Positions 1-9,351 are shown, counted from the stretch's first letter. The stretch: 64,000 nucleotides of DNA from Flagellimonas sp. S3867 (GCF_014698935.1 NZ_JACVMN010000004.1:62001-126000), one strand, 5' to 3'. Notes: a model not told the origin generated them from the letters alone. Translations and numbers: made by a program.

Positions 1-1124
1 GTATTGAAACAGGTAGTGCTGTTCAACTCAGAAAATTTATCAGCAAGGCGCAGAACAATTATGATATTGCCATAAATAAAGTGGTACTTCGTCCCGGATT
101 GTCCCCATTAGAATTGGTAACCAAAGAAACTGTACTTCAGGTGGACCAATTTTTTAAAACCATTAGTCAAGAAGTGCGAAAGCGGTTTAAAAATCCTAAG
201 TTGATTGCCGTATTGGAATTTCCGGTACTTTTTTTAGGGGCAAAACCTAGTAAAACGCCTTCCTTTTATAGCTTTATGAACTTTGCGGATTTTGGTCTTG
301 GCACTTGGCACCCTAAAGGTGGAATGTACCAAATTATTAAGGCAATGACAGATTTGGCCGTAGAACTCGGGGTGCAAATGCAAACGGATAGCCCGGTTGA
401 CAAAATATTGGTAGAAAATAGCAAAGTCAAAGGAATTAAGTCCAAAGGACAGGATCACACCTCCGATATGGTTGTCAGTGGGGCAGATTATCATCATTCC
501 GAGAATTTATTGTCCGAAAAGCATCGACAATACTCCGAAAGGTATTGGGACAATCGCACTTATGCGCCATCATCCTTACTTTTCTATATCGGTTTCAGTG
601 AAAAACTAAAAAATGTAAAGCATCATAACTTATTTTTCGATACAGATTTTAACCAACACGCCAAAGAAATTTACGATAACCCCCAATGGCCAAGCAAACC
701 ATTGTTCTATGCTAATTTTCCATCAGTAACCGATGCTACGATGGCTCCTAAGGGCTGTGAAACAGGATTTATATTGGTTCCCATCGCTCCAGATTTACAT
801 GACACACCTCAACTCAGAGATCAATATTTTGATATTGTGATGGATAGGTTTAACCAGCATACACGTCAAGATGCCAAAAAATCCATTATCTTTAAAAAGA
901 GCTTCTGTGTTAAAGACTTTATTGAACAATACAATTCTTATAAAGGCAATGCCTACGGTTTGGCAAATACATTAAGTCAAACAGCCTTTTTAAGACCCAA
1001 CCTCAAAAGTAGCAAAGTAGAAAATTTGTTTTTTACAGGCCAGCTTACCGTTCCGGGTCCTGGAGTTCCGCCAGCATTGATTTCAGGAAAATTGGTATCT
1101 GATCTGATAACTAAAAAAACGTAA
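1..1124 (+). CDS. crtI: Phytoene desaturase (CrtI), C-terminal part, cut by window start
   Basis: Carotenoid biosynthesis: FAD-dependent desaturation of phytoene to lycopene. The reading frame is open from base 3 (IETGSAVQLRKF...) to the stop at 1122-1124, so about 373 residues of a protein usually near 490 are visible and the N-terminal FAD-binding fold lies outside the window. Near the C-terminus the motif FFTGQLTVPGPGVPPALISG matches the FAD-contacting signature at the end of CrtI-family desaturases. The GTG at 81 is an internal valine codon, not a start. The gene is followed after 3 bases by crtB and then directly by crtZ, a classic flavobacterial zeaxanthin-type operon. CrtI rather than another amine-oxidase-fold desaturase is supported by this context. 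Confidence 0.93.
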   Translation, partial: IETGSAVQLRKFISKAQNNYDIAINKVVLRPGLSPLELVTKETVLQVDQFFKTISQEVRKRFKNPKLIAVLEFPVLFLGAKPSKTPSFYSFMNFADFGLGTWHPKGGMYQIIKAMTDLAVELGVQMQTDSPVDKILVENSKVKGIKSKGQDHTSDMVVSGADYHHSENLLSEKHRQYSERYWDNRTYAPSSLLFYIGFSEKLKNVKHHNLFFDTDFNQHAKEIYDNPQWPSKPLFYANFPSVTDATMAPKGCETGFILVPIAPDLHDTPQLRDQYFDIVMDRFNQHTRQDAKKSIIFKKSFCVKDFIEQYNSYKGNAYGLANTLSQTAFLRPNLKSSKVENLFFTGQLTVPGPGVPPALISGKLVSDLITKKT

Positions 1125-1127
1125 GCC

Positions 1128-1967
1128 ATGAAATCTATTTTTGACCGTGTTTCCTATAATTGCAGTAAAATTGTAACCGAAACCTACAGTACTTCTTTTG
1201 CCCTTGCCACCAAAATGTTATCCGTATCAATTCGAAAGGACATTTACAACATTTATGGTTTTGTACGCTTTGCAGATGAAATTGTGGATACTTTTCACGA
1301 TTACAACAAAAAAGAGCTGTTTGAAAATTTTGAAGCTTCTTTCGAAGCGTCCATTGAGAACAAAATCAGTTTAAATCCCATTTTGAATTCTTTTCAGCAT
1401 ACCTATCATAAATACGACATTCCGCATCACCTTGTGGAAGCTTTTATGAAAAGTATGCGAATGGATTTGACCAAAAAGAAGTATAACACCTATGAAGAAT
1501 ACAAAGAATACATTTATGGATCAGCGGATGTTGTTGGTTTGATGTGTCTTTGCGTTTTTGTCAATGGTGATAAAGAAAAGTATGAAGAATTAAAAGAGTC
1601 GGCCATGGCGTTGGGCTCTGCATTTCAGAAAGTAAATTTCTTACGGGACCTAAAGGCCGATTATGAGGGTTTGGAGCGTTCCTATTTTCCCAATACCAAT
1701 TTAATGGAGCTGGATGAAGTCTCCAAAAAGAGGATTGTTGATGAAATCACTGCGGATTTTGAGCTTGGTTATTCAGGAATAGTGAAACTTCCGGAGCAAG
1801 CCAAATTTGGGGTATATACCGCATATCGATATTATAAAAAACTATTGCAAAAGTTACAGAGTACTCCACCTCTAGAAATAAAAAATACTAGAATCCGTGT
1901 TCCAAACTATCAAAAGTTTGGGCTTTTGGCAGAATCTTATGTAAACTATAAACTACAACTTCTTTAG
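1128..1967 (+). CDS. crtB: Phytoene synthase
   Basis: Condenses two geranylgeranyl diphosphates head-to-head into phytoene, the first committed step to C40 carotenoids. The 279-aa protein shows both Mg2+/diphosphate-binding aspartate motifs of the squalene/phytoene synthase family: D50-E-I-V-D54 and N170-xx-R173-D174-xxx-D178 within KVNFLRDLKAD. Length is normal for flavobacterial CrtB. The ATG lies 3 bases after the crtI stop, implying co-transcription and probably coupled translation. The gene abuts crtZ. The idi gene at 50481-51014 makes an earlier precursor but is not linked to this operon. Confidence 0.95.
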   Translation: MKSIFDRVSYNCSKIVTETYSTSFALATKMLSVSIRKDIYNIYGFVRFADEIVDTFHDYNKKELFENFEASFEASIENKISLNPILNSFQHTYHKYDIPHHLVEAFMKSMRMDLTKKKYNTYEEYKEYIYGSADVVGLMCLCVFVNGDKEKYEELKESAMALGSAFQKVNFLRDLKADYEGLERSYFPNTNLMELDEVSKKRIVDEITADFELGYSGIVKLPEQAKFGVYTAYRYYKKLLQKLQSTPPLEIKNTRIRVPNYQKFGLLAESYVNYKLQLL

Positions 1968-2417
1968 ATGAAAATTCTTGTTTGGATATTGATTTTTCTT
2001 GGCACTTTTTCCATCATGGAATTTATGGCTTGGTTTACCCATAAGTATGTAATGCATGGCTTTTTATGGAGTCTTCATAAAGACCATCACAACAAGGACC
2101 ATGACTCATGGTTTGAGCGCAATGATGCTTTTTTCATTTTTTACGCGATAGTAAGTATGATTTGCTTCTATTCGGGAGCTGAAACTGATTTCTGGTACGG
2201 TTGGCCACTTGGGTTTGGCATTTTAGCTTACGGAATTGCATACTTTTTGGTGCATGATATTTTTATTCATCAGCGTTTTAAATTATTCCGAAATGCCAAT
2301 AACTGGTACGCCCGGGGAGTTCGTAGAGCCCATAAAATTCATCACAAGCATTTGGGAAAACAGGAAGGGGAATGTTTTGGCATGTTGGTAGTGCCCTTTA
2401 AATATTTCAGAAAATAA
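1968..2417 (+). CDS. crtZ: Beta-carotene hydroxylase (sterol desaturase/fatty acid hydroxylase family)
   Basis: Di-iron membrane hydroxylase that adds 3-hydroxyls to beta-carotene rings to give zeaxanthin. The 149-aa protein has the histidine clusters that ligate the iron pair: H25-x4-H30, H37-xx-H40-H41 (HKDHH), then HDIFIHQRF and HKIHHKH near the end, placed between hydrophobic membrane segments (residues ~1-22, ~52-68, ~78-95). The ATG follows the crtB TAG stop with no gap. No lycopene cyclase gene is visible in this window, so cyclisation must be encoded elsewhere. Confidence 0.93.
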   Translation: MKILVWILIFLGTFSIMEFMAWFTHKYVMHGFLWSLHKDHHNKDHDSWFERNDAFFIFYAIVSMICFYSGAETDFWYGWPLGFGILAYGIAYFLVHDIFIHQRFKLFRNANNWYARGVRRAHKIHHKHLGKQEGECFGMLVVPFKYFRK

Positions 2418-2445
2418 ATCTTAAACCTTTCCATAAAAAATATAA

Positions 2446-2504
2446 TGTCAGGTAGAGCGGAGTCGAGACCAAATATCAACCTCTAGACTGTGCTCGAGGG
2501 GACA
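2446..2504. repeat. REP-like imperfect palindrome between convergent genes
   Basis: Two 23-base arms (2446-2468 and 2482-2504) form an imperfect inverted repeat around an 11-base loop. Both arms carry versions of the core GAGCGGAGTCGAGA / CGAGCACAGTCTAGA and are bounded by TGTC...GACA. This resembles the GTCGAGCGCAGTCGAG-type intergenic palindromes I recall as common in flavobacterial genomes. It sits between crtZ (+) and a thioredoxin-family gene (-), where it could also act as a bidirectional terminator. No second copy was noticed in this window. Confidence 0.55.
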
Positions 2505-2511
2505 TAAAGCT

Positions 2512-3075
2512 TTATTGTTCCAATAAGAGTTGATCTAGAAGTGCTCTTGTGCTTTCCGAATTCCAATTGGCTGCACCTTTTTCATCCACCACTATTTTTC
2601 CAGATTTACTGATGATATAGGTGGCAGGGATGCTCCTGGAAACCAGTTCTCCAGGAGTTTGTGACTTTTCAAAATAAACGGGTAAGTCGTATTTTTTTTT
2701 CTGAAGGAATTCTGAGACTTTCTCAGGAGATTCATTTGTGACCAACATAAACCTCACCTTGTTTCCATAATCTTTGTACAACTTTTCAATACTTGGAAGT
2801 TCAGCCACACATGGCGGACACCAGGTAGCCCAAAGGTTTACCAAAACCACCTCTCCTTGGTTCGATTCAAAATTTAAGTGGTTTCCATCCAGATTATCCA
2901 ATTTCCATGCATAACTGGCCAAGGTTTTCTGTTTGCCTGTTTCAACGATATCTGCACTGGTTGCAAAAAGTTTTCCCACCAAAACGCGGGCATGAAAGCC
3001 CACTGGGGTAAACACAATTAAAATAATGGCCAATATCCAAAAGGCATTGACAAGTTGGTCCTTAGAAAATTTCAT
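2512..3075 (-). CDS. TlpA/ResA-like membrane-anchored thiol-disulfide oxidoreductase
   Basis: Extracytoplasmic thioredoxin-fold protein, probably involved in disulfide reduction or cytochrome c maturation. The 187-aa protein has an N-terminal membrane anchor (~residues 10-27), then a TlpA-type domain with the active site W-C86-P-P-C89 and a downstream cis-proline loop (SIPATYI). It lies 5 bases downstream of a second, closely similar gene (3081-3641) whose active-site cysteines are missing, so the two form a tandem-duplicated pair. Length and topology are normal for the family. The exact partner is not predictable from sequence. Confidence 0.87.
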   Translation of the reverse strand: MKFSKDQLVNAFWILAIILIVFTPVGFHARVLVGKLFATSADIVETGKQKTLASYAWKLDNLDGNHLNFESNQGEVVLVNLWATWCPPCVAELPSIEKLYKDYGNKVRFMLVTNESPEKVSEFLQKKKYDLPVYFEKSQTPGELVSRSIPATYIISKSGKIVVDEKGAANWNSESTRALLDQLLLEQ

Positions 3076-3080
3076 TCAAT

Positions 3081-3641
3081 TTATTCAGCAATCAATTCAT
3101 CCAAAAGATTATACACCTTGGTCGTGCTCCAGTCCGCAATCTTTCTTTTGTAAATCACAATATTTCCAGATTTATCAATGAGATAAGAAGAAGGCACCTC
3201 ATTAGGATTGATCGGTGTTTTTTCACCTATGATCAAATAGGTGACCGGGAGTGTGAATCCGTTTTTAGCCATAAACTCTTCTACTGGTGGTCGATTTTCA
3301 TTAGTAATGATATAGAAATCCATTTTACCCTTGTACTTGTCGTACATTTCCTGAATACTCGCCAATTCAGCTTCACTTGGCAATCGCCACGAGGCCCATA
3401 AGTTGATGAAAATGACCTTGCCCTTTGATTTTTCAAAATTGAAAAAGTCCCACTCCGCATCTTTTAGTTTCCAATCGTAATCCGTGATTTTTTCTCGTTT
3501 AGACTCTTCGATTATTGGTGGTGAGGAAGCAAAGACCCTATTTAGTAAAATTTTGCCATAATGCCCCATAGGAGTCACGAAAAAGGAGAGCACGAAAAGA
3601 ATAATGACAATATTAAAAACGGTCTTCTTGCTGATTTTCAT
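3081..3641 (-). CDS. TlpA-like paralogue with degenerate active site (no CXXC)
   Basis: This 186-aa protein matches its neighbour at 2512-3075 in length, N-terminal anchor (~10-27), domain order and motif positions. Where that protein has W-C86-P-P-C89, this one has W-R86-L-P-S89, so both redox cysteines are lost. The surrounding fold residues (LWASW, SEAELASIQEMYDKY, cis-Pro loop EVPSSYL) are kept and the frame is intact, so it is probably not a decaying pseudogene. A redox-independent role such as a chaperone or binding partner of the active paralogue is inferred. It is the first gene of the pair. Confidence 0.82.
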   Translation of the reverse strand: MKISKKTVFNIVIILFVLSFFVTPMGHYGKILLNRVFASSPPIIEESKREKITDYDWKLKDAEWDFFNFEKSKGKVIFINLWASWRLPSEAELASIQEMYDKYKGKMDFYIITNENRPPVEEFMAKNGFTLPVTYLIIGEKTPINPNEVPSSYLIDKSGNIVIYKRKIADWSTTKVYNLLDELIAE

Positions 3642-3664
3642 TAAGTTAGGATTTGGTTAAAACT

Positions 3665-3694
3665 AAAAAACTCCTGATACAATATCAGGAGTTT
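3665..3694 (-). terminator. Intrinsic terminator of aconitase gene
   Basis: A 12-bp stem (3668-3679 with 3683-3694; core CTCCTGAT/ATCAGGAG) has a 3-base loop. Read on the minus strand it is followed by a run of T (complement of the A-run 3665-3670). It lies 24 bases downstream of the aconitase stop. Confidence 0.8.
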
Positions 3695-3717
3695 CTTTGA
3701 ATTATCCGAAAGGTATT

Positions 3718-5988
3718 TTATGCATTCTCTTTTTTGATCACATTTAAGGCCGAACCTTCATTAAACCATTGAATCTGAGATTCGTTGTATGTATGATTTG
3801 CAATAATGGTATCCTTGCTTCCATCTGCATGTACTACTTCCAACGTCAACGGTTTACCAGGAGTAAACTCTGTGATGTCAACAAAATTGAAGGTATCATC
3901 TTCCTGAATTAGGTCATAATCGCTCTCATTGGCAAAAGTCAAAGCCAACATTCCCTGTTTTTTCAAGTTGGTTTCATGAATTCTGGCAAAAGATTTGACC
4001 AATACTGCTGCAACACCCAAGTGACGAGGTTGCATCGCAGCATGTTCTCTTGAAGAACCTTCTCCATAATTGTGATCTCCTACTACGATGGTTCTTATTC
4101 CTTCTTTCTTATAAGCACGCTGTGCATCTGGAACAGCTCCATATTCTCCGGTCAATTGATTTTTGACAAAATTAGTCTGTTTGTTAAAAGCATTGACGGC
4201 ACCTATCAGGGTGTTGTTGGCAATATTATCTAAATGTCCACGATATCTCAACCATGGCCCAGCCATAGAAATATGGTCTGTAGTGCACTTACCAAAAGGC
4301 TTTATCAAAAGTTTTACACCTTGAAGACTTTCTGGAGAGATTGGAACAAAGGGCTCCAATAATTGAAGTCGTTCGGAAGTTGGTGAAACCACAACCTGTA
4401 CTCCACTGCCATCTTCCATAGGCGCTATAAAACCAGCATCTTCTACTGCAAAACCTTCTGGAGGCAATTCGTACCCTCTAGGTTCGTCCAGCATTACTTC
4501 CTCTCCATCCTCATTTATTAGTTTATCTGTTACGGGGTTAAAGTCCAAGCGTCCCGCAATCGCGATGGCTGTAACCAACTCAGGTGAACCTACGAAAGCC
4601 AAAGTATTTGGGTTTCCATCAGCACGTTTGGCGAAATTTCTGTTGAAAGAATGCACAATGGTATTTCTTGGCCCATCTGCTGCCTTATCTCCATAACGGT
4701 CCCACATTCCAATACATGGCCCGCAAGCGTTGGCGAATACGGTAGCTCCAATAGCATCAAATGTATCAATAAATCCATCTCTATCAATGGTGTAACGAAC
4801 TTGTTCTGATCCTGGAGTTATGGTAAATTTTGATTTTGTTTTTAAGTTTTTATCCGTAACCTGCTTTGCCAAAGAAGCAGCTCTGGAAATATCTTCATAT
4901 GAGGAATTTGTACAAGAGCCTATTAATCCTACCTCAACGTTCAACGGCCAATCGTTTGCTTTGGCAGCTTCGCTCATTTTTGAGATTGGAGTTGACAAAT
5001 CTGGTGTAAAAGGTCCATTTAGGTGTGGTTCCAAATCATTTAAGTTGATTTCTATCACTTGATCAAAGTATTGCTCAGGATTGGCATACACCTCGGCATC
5101 GGCAGTTAAATGTTCCTTTACTTCAAGTGCAGCATCGGCAACATCTGCTCTATCTGTTGCTCTAAGGTAACGATCCATGGATTCGTCATAACCAAATGTC
5201 GATGTGGTTGCGCCAACTTCGGCCCCCATATTACAAATGGTACCTTTTCCTGTGCAGGACATTGAGGTTGCTCCTTCACCAAAATATTCGATGATCGCAC
5301 CTGTACCGCCTTTAGCTGTAAGGATGTCGGCCACCTTCAAAATCACATCTTTGGGTGCTGTCCAACCAGATAGTTTTCCAGTTAATTTTACCCCGATCAA
5401 TTTTGGGAATTTTAATTCCCATGCCATTCCGGCCATTACATCAACGGCATCGGCACCTCCAACTCCAATGGCCACCATTCCCAATCCACCGGCATTTACG
5501 GTATGTGAATCGGTACCTATCATCATTCCCCCAGGAAAAGCGTAATTTTCAAGTACCACCTGATGGATAATTCCAGCTCCGGGTTTCCAAAAACCAATGC
5601 CATATTTGTTGGATACAGATTCTAAGAAATCGAAAACCTCATTGCTGGTTTCGTTGGCTCTTTTTAAATCAGCACTCGCACCAACTTTCGCCTGAATAAG
5701 GTGATCACAATGTACCGTTGTTGGAACTGCCACCTTGGGTTTTCCGGCGTGCATAAATTGCAAGAGTGCCATCTGGGCGGTAGCATCTTGACATGCCACT
5801 CTATCGGGTGCAAAATCAACATAGTCCTTTCCCCGAGTAAATTGATTGCTAGGAGTTCCCTCCCAAAGGTGTGAATACAATATTTTTTCTGCAAGGGTCA
5901 AGGGTTTCCCTGATAGTTCACGGGCTTTTTCGATACGCTCTCCCATTGAAGCGTAGACACCCTTGATCATGTCAATGTCAAATGCCAT
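3718..5988 (-). CDS. acn: Aconitate hydratase, monomeric mitochondrial-type
   Basis: TCA-cycle enzyme interconverting citrate and isocitrate through a [4Fe-4S] cluster. The 756-aa protein has the three cluster cysteines in the expected motifs, C359 (GSCTNSS), C422 and C425 ([10 protein letters not shown]), together with the substrate-loop sequences TVHCDH and GTDSHT. The swivel domain follows (about 560-756, with [15 protein letters not shown]). The length suits the mitochondrial-type aconitase typical of Bacteroidota rather than the ~890-aa AcnA or ~860-aa AcnB forms. It is monocistronic, with a terminator just downstream. Confidence 0.96.
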   Translation of the reverse strand: MAFDIDMIKGVYASMGERIEKARELSGKPLTLAEKILYSHLWEGTPSNQFTRGKDYVDFAPDRVACQDATAQMALLQFMHAGKPKVAVPTTVHCDHLIQAKVGASADLKRANETSNEVFDFLESVSNKYGIGFWKPGAGIIHQVVLENYAFPGGMMIGTDSHTVNAGGLGMVAIGVGGADAVDVMAGMAWELKFPKLIGVKLTGKLSGWTAPKDVILKVADILTAKGGTGAIIEYFGEGATSMSCTGKGTICNMGAEVGATTSTFGYDESMDRYLRATDRADVADAALEVKEHLTADAEVYANPEQYFDQVIEINLNDLEPHLNGPFTPDLSTPISKMSEAAKANDWPLNVEVGLIGSCTNSSYEDISRAASLAKQVTDKNLKTKSKFTITPGSEQVRYTIDRDGFIDTFDAIGATVFANACGPCIGMWDRYGDKAADGPRNTIVHSFNRNFAKRADGNPNTLAFVGSPELVTAIAIAGRLDFNPVTDKLINEDGEEVMLDEPRGYELPPEGFAVEDAGFIAPMEDGSGVQVVVSPTSERLQLLEPFVPISPESLQGVKLLIKPFGKCTTDHISMAGPWLRYRGHLDNIANNTLIGAVNAFNKQTNFVKNQLTGEYGAVPDAQRAYKKEGIRTIVVGDHNYGEGSSREHAAMQPRHLGVAAVLVKSFARIHETNLKKQGMLALTFANESDYDLIQEDDTFNFVDITEFTPGKPLTLEVVHADGSKDTIIANHTYNESQIQWFNEGSALNVIKKENA

Positions 5989-6087
5989 TCTAGATTGGAT
6001 TTAAGATTTTTACAATTCCGCTAATTTACTAAAATACCTACGATTTAGTAATTAGAATTTGGCAAATAAGTCGTTAGGATTTTGTAT

Positions 6088-7041
6088 TTATAACAATTCT
6101 GAAATAATTTTTTCTTCAGAAATGCCTTCGGCCTCGGCTTTGTAGTTTTTTAATATCCTATGTCTTAATATTCCCATGGCAATTGCTTTGACATCTTCAA
6201 TGTCCGGAGAGAACTTTCCATGGATTGCTGCATGGGCCTTTGCGCCCAACACCAAATTTTGGGACGCTCTGGGTCCAGCTCCCCAATCTACATAGTTATT
6301 TACAAAATCTAGGGATCCTTCCATACCAGGTCTGGTTTTGTTTACCAGTCTTACCGCATAATCAATTACGTTGTCAGGAACGGGTATTCTGCGCACCAGG
6401 TGTTGCACCTCAATAATTTCTTCAGCGCTAAACAAGGTATTTAGTTCAACCTCCTCATCGGTCGTGGTTGATTTAACAACTTGTATTTCTTCTGCAATGG
6501 ATGGGTATTTCAATTCGATGGCAAACATAAAACGGTCCAATTGTGCTTCTGGTAGAGGGTACGTTCCTTCTTGTTCAATTGGATTTTGGGTAGCCAAAAC
6601 AAAATAGGGCATGCTCAACTTATATTGCTGTCCCGCAATCGTTACTGCCTTTTCTTGCATGGCTTCCAAAAGAGCAGCTTGTGTCTTTGGAGGGGTTCTG
6701 TTAATCTCATCTGCCAAAATAATATTCCCGAAAACCGGACCCTTTATGAACTTGAAGTTCCTGTTTTGATCTAGAACTTCGCTACCCAGAATATCACTGG
6801 GCATTAAATCGGGGGTAAACTGAATTCTTTTAAAGTCAAGTCCCAAGGTCTGGGCAATGGTATTTACCATCAAAGTTTTAGCCAAACCGGGCACACCTAT
6901 CAACAAGGAATGTCCGCCGGTATAAATGGAAAGCAAAATCTGTTCGATTACCAAATCCTGTCCAACTATGACCTTGGCAATCTCATTTTTTAGGGTTTGA
7001 TGTTTTTTTACCAGGTTTTCAACTGCACTAACGTCTGACAT
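6088..7041 (-). CDS. MoxR-family AAA+ ATPase
   Basis: AAA+ chaperone-like ATPase that usually assists maturation of protein complexes with VWA-domain partners. The 317-aa protein shows Walker A GVPGLAKT (residues 49-56), Walker B LADEINRTPPKTQAALLEAM, and sensor/arginine-finger region LPEAQLDRFMF, with the C-terminal lid domain to the end. Length is typical. The usual DUF58 and VWA partner genes are not adjacent; upstream (4 bases) is a periplasmic prolyl isomerase gene, so the two are probably co-transcribed. The substrate is unknown. Confidence 0.92.
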   Translation of the reverse strand: MSDVSAVENLVKKHQTLKNEIAKVIVGQDLVIEQILLSIYTGGHSLLIGVPGLAKTLMVNTIAQTLGLDFKRIQFTPDLMPSDILGSEVLDQNRNFKFIKGPVFGNIILADEINRTPPKTQAALLEAMQEKAVTIAGQQYKLSMPYFVLATQNPIEQEGTYPLPEAQLDRFMFAIELKYPSIAEEIQVVKSTTTDEEVELNTLFSAEEIIEVQHLVRRIPVPDNVIDYAVRLVNKTRPGMEGSLDFVNNYVDWGAGPRASQNLVLGAKAHAAIHGKFSPDIEDVKAIAMGILRHRILKNYKAEAEGISEEKIISELL

Positions 7042-7045
7042 GCAT

Positions 7046-8452
7046 TTAGTCCTTTACCCATTTATTTGCAAAATTGCAGCCCCTGTTTTCAGTATTAACG
7101 TGGATATATGTGTCTTCTATATGATCGTTCATCCACTCTTTAATGGCATTAAATTGCTTTTCTCTCAAGGCCAATTCTTGAATTTTGATATAGTCTTTTG
7201 CAAAATCTGCTTTATGCTCATCATAACGGTTGGAGATCTTCATGATCTTGAACTTGGGTGCCCCTCCTCTTTGATCATCCTCACGGATAGGTTTTGAAAT
7301 CTCCTCATCTTTTAGGTTTCTAACCTGATTGTATAGACTTGGGTCCATTTTTGTCAACTCAAATCGTGAATCAAAGTTGATTGGATTACGAAGCAATCCT
7401 CCATCAAATTTGGTTTCTTTTTCTTCGGAAAAGTTCAACGCCGCATCCGCAAACGTGTACTTGCCATCTAAAATATGTTGACGAATACTATCAAGTTCTT
7501 TAACAGCATTTTCCATAGCAATTTGTGGTATTTCAGGGATTAAGAGGATATGTCTTAAATCTAACTCTTGTCCTCTAATCTTTTCCACATAAATGATATG
7601 GTATCCAAAATCGGTTTCAAAAGGATCAGAAATTTCTCCTTCTTGTAAACTAAAGGCCACATCTTTAAACTCTTTTACAAAGGGAGTTTCCCTGGTCATG
7701 CTATAAAATCCGCCCTTAGATTTAGAACCTGGGTCCTGAGAGTAGAGAATAGCCTTTACATTAAAACTGGCATCGTTATCTTCAACGTCCTGTTTAATTT
7801 GATTTAACCTATCAATTACTTTTCGCTTTTCTTCTTCAGGAGCTGTTGGTTGTTTCACAATTTGTGCAATTTCAAGTTCTGCACCGAATACCGGTCTTTC
7901 ATTTTCCGGAATCTTATTGAAAAATTGACGTACTTCCTCAGGTGTCACTTCAATTTCCTCAACAATTTTGCCCTGCATTTTCTCGGAGAGCATACGGAGC
8001 TTATTGATTTCAAAAAGTTCGGTCCTAAAACTTTCAATATCCTGTTTTTTGTAAAACTTCAGCACCTTTTCAATAGATCCGACTTGAGCCGTAAGTTGCT
8101 GAATTTGTCTGTCACTTTGTGCATTTACCTGATCATCGGAAACCAAAAGACTGTCCTGCACTGCTTGATGGGCATACAAACGGTCTTCCATCAACTTTCC
8201 TAGAACACCACATCGGGTAAAATCTGCCGTGGAAGCTCCCTGACTTTTTAAATCAATGAATGTTTTTTCGATATCGGATTCGAGAATTACATAATCCCCT
8301 ATTACTGCCGCAATACCATCCAACTTCACCTTTTTGGTAACTTTGGTGGTATCCTTTTTTTCCAACGCCACCTGATCGCTTTCTTGGGCGCTAACCACCC
8401 CAACTGTGGCAATCAATGCCATCGCAAACAGTTTCTTACTCATTTTTTTCAT
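7046..8452 (-). CDS. Periplasmic peptidyl-prolyl cis-trans isomerase, SurA/parvulin type
   Basis: Outer-membrane-protein chaperone and isomerase of the SurA type. From the ATG at 8452 the protein is 468 aa: signal peptide MKKMSKKLFAMALIATVGVVSAQ, SurA-like N-terminal domain (~40-170), and two parvulin-like segments (~175-275, with GSKSKGGFY, and ~280-380, with RHILL and KFDGGLLRNP). The start at 8452 is preferred over an upstream TTG at 8488 because it begins the signal peptide. It overlaps the last codons of the upstream lipoprotein gene (ends 8436), so translation is probably coupled. Together the pair likely serves outer-membrane biogenesis. Confidence 0.9.
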   Translation of the reverse strand: MKKMSKKLFAMALIATVGVVSAQESDQVALEKKDTTKVTKKVKLDGIAAVIGDYVILESDIEKTFIDLKSQGASTADFTRCGVLGKLMEDRLYAHQAVQDSLLVSDDQVNAQSDRQIQQLTAQVGSIEKVLKFYKKQDIESFRTELFEINKLRMLSEKMQGKIVEEIEVTPEEVRQFFNKIPENERPVFGAELEIAQIVKQPTAPEEEKRKVIDRLNQIKQDVEDNDASFNVKAILYSQDPGSKSKGGFYSMTRETPFVKEFKDVAFSLQEGEISDPFETDFGYHIIYVEKIRGQELDLRHILLIPEIPQIAMENAVKELDSIRQHILDGKYTFADAALNFSEEKETKFDGGLLRNPINFDSRFELTKMDPSLYNQVRNLKDEEISKPIREDDQRGGAPKFKIMKISNRYDEHKADFAKDYIKIQELALREKQFNAIKEWMNDHIEDTYIHVNTENRGCNFANKWVKD

Positions 8453-9317
8453 ATACCTCAAATTCGTTCTTCTTTGTTGCTTCGTCAATAATTTCGGTTT
8501 CCAACTTTCTCACATAATCCAACCTTCGTCGATTTAAGATAAGTTGTTTGATGTCTGGTGAAATATATTCAAAAGGTGCTGTGTCATTGATTTCCAATAC
8601 CTCTCTCACCCTACCCAAATATACCCCTAAGGAGTCTTCCAATTCAAAAAATTGTGATTTTTTTAAGTAGTTGGCCTCGTTCAAAGACGTTAGGGCCGAT
8701 ATTTCTTCCATGACCCTGGATGCACTTACCCAGATAGAGTCGTTGAAATGTATTTTATTAAACTGCACGGCAATCGAGTCAAGATATTGTTTGTCCTCGT
8801 CCTTCCAATCTTTCATTTTTGCGATTACCTGGTCCTTGTCCAAAAATTGCGGAGGTAAGGCCACAAACCTTAACTGCACCAATTTCTCGTTTAATTTAAA
8901 GTTTTCCTTCTCCTGCTCGTAATAAGACCTAAGTTGTGAAGTGGTCACCGCTGTATCTCGTGCCTGAAGTACCAAGGCCTCAACATAGGCACGGGTGTAC
9001 AGGTCTGCCCGGTAATCTTCTACCAAACGGTCGAACGCGGTCAATTCTTCCTCTGGAAGGTTTATTTTGGACTTGGACAATAGTAATTGTTTTGATGCCC
9101 AATTGTTGATATAGTTATTTACAAACAATGCACTATCCTGTGCCGACATGTCATCTCTTATAAGTGCAGCAACATCATCTTTATAGAGATAAGTATCCCC
9201 AACCCTGGCCAAAGGTTCCTTTTCAGCCTTTTCCCGAAAAATGGAACCGCAAGAGCCCAGAAATGCGAGAATAATCAAGCCTAAAATGGGCTTTGTATTT
9301 TTTTGTAGCATAAGCAT
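8436..9317 (-). CDS. Lipoprotein, SurA-N-like, upstream of parvulin isomerase
   Basis: A 293-aa predicted lipoprotein: hydrophobic N-terminus with lipobox LGSC (Cys23 if read from 9317). The rest is mostly helical and charged, with the pattern seen in parvulin-associated folding factors (VGDTYLYKDDVAALIRDD, LYTRAYVEALVLQARD). No parvulin catalytic domain is evident, so it may be a partner or degenerate SurA-like chaperone for the isomerase with which it overlaps. The start is either ATG 9317 or ATG 9311. A consensus promoter sits only 4 bases upstream of 9317, so the transcript may be leaderless. Confidence 0.75.
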   Translation of the reverse strand: MLMLQKNTKPILGLIILAFLGSCGSIFREKAEKEPLARVGDTYLYKDDVAALIRDDMSAQDSALFVNNYINNWASKQLLLSKSKINLPEEELTAFDRLVEDYRADLYTRAYVEALVLQARDTAVTTSQLRSYYEQEKENFKLNEKLVQLRFVALPPQFLDKDQVIAKMKDWKDEDKQYLDSIAVQFNKIHFNDSIWVSASRVMEEISALTSLNEANYLKKSQFFELEDSLGVYLGRVREVLEINDTAPFEYISPDIKQLILNRRRLDYVRKLETEIIDEATKKNEFEVYEKNE

Positions 9318-9321
9318 TCCG

Positions 9322-9351
9322 CAAAAATAACAATTACATCATGCCTCGCAA
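9322..9351 (-). promoter_or_regulatory. Bacteroidota-type promoter, TTG-N19-TATTTTTG
   Basis: On the minus strand, TATTTTTG (9322-9329) fits the -7 box TAnnTTTG and a TTG (9349-9351) lies 19 bases upstream, within the 17-23 spacing known for Flavobacterium. The predicted start of transcription falls at or next to the ATG at 9317. Confidence 0.55.

Noticed and set aside
81-83. GTG at 81 as the start of crtI
   Set aside because: The frame is open upstream to the window edge with desaturase-like sequence, so this is an internal valine.
8453-8488. TTG at 8488 as the start of the parvulin isomerase gene
   Set aside because: It would add 12 basic residues before a normal signal peptide; ATG 8452 fits better.
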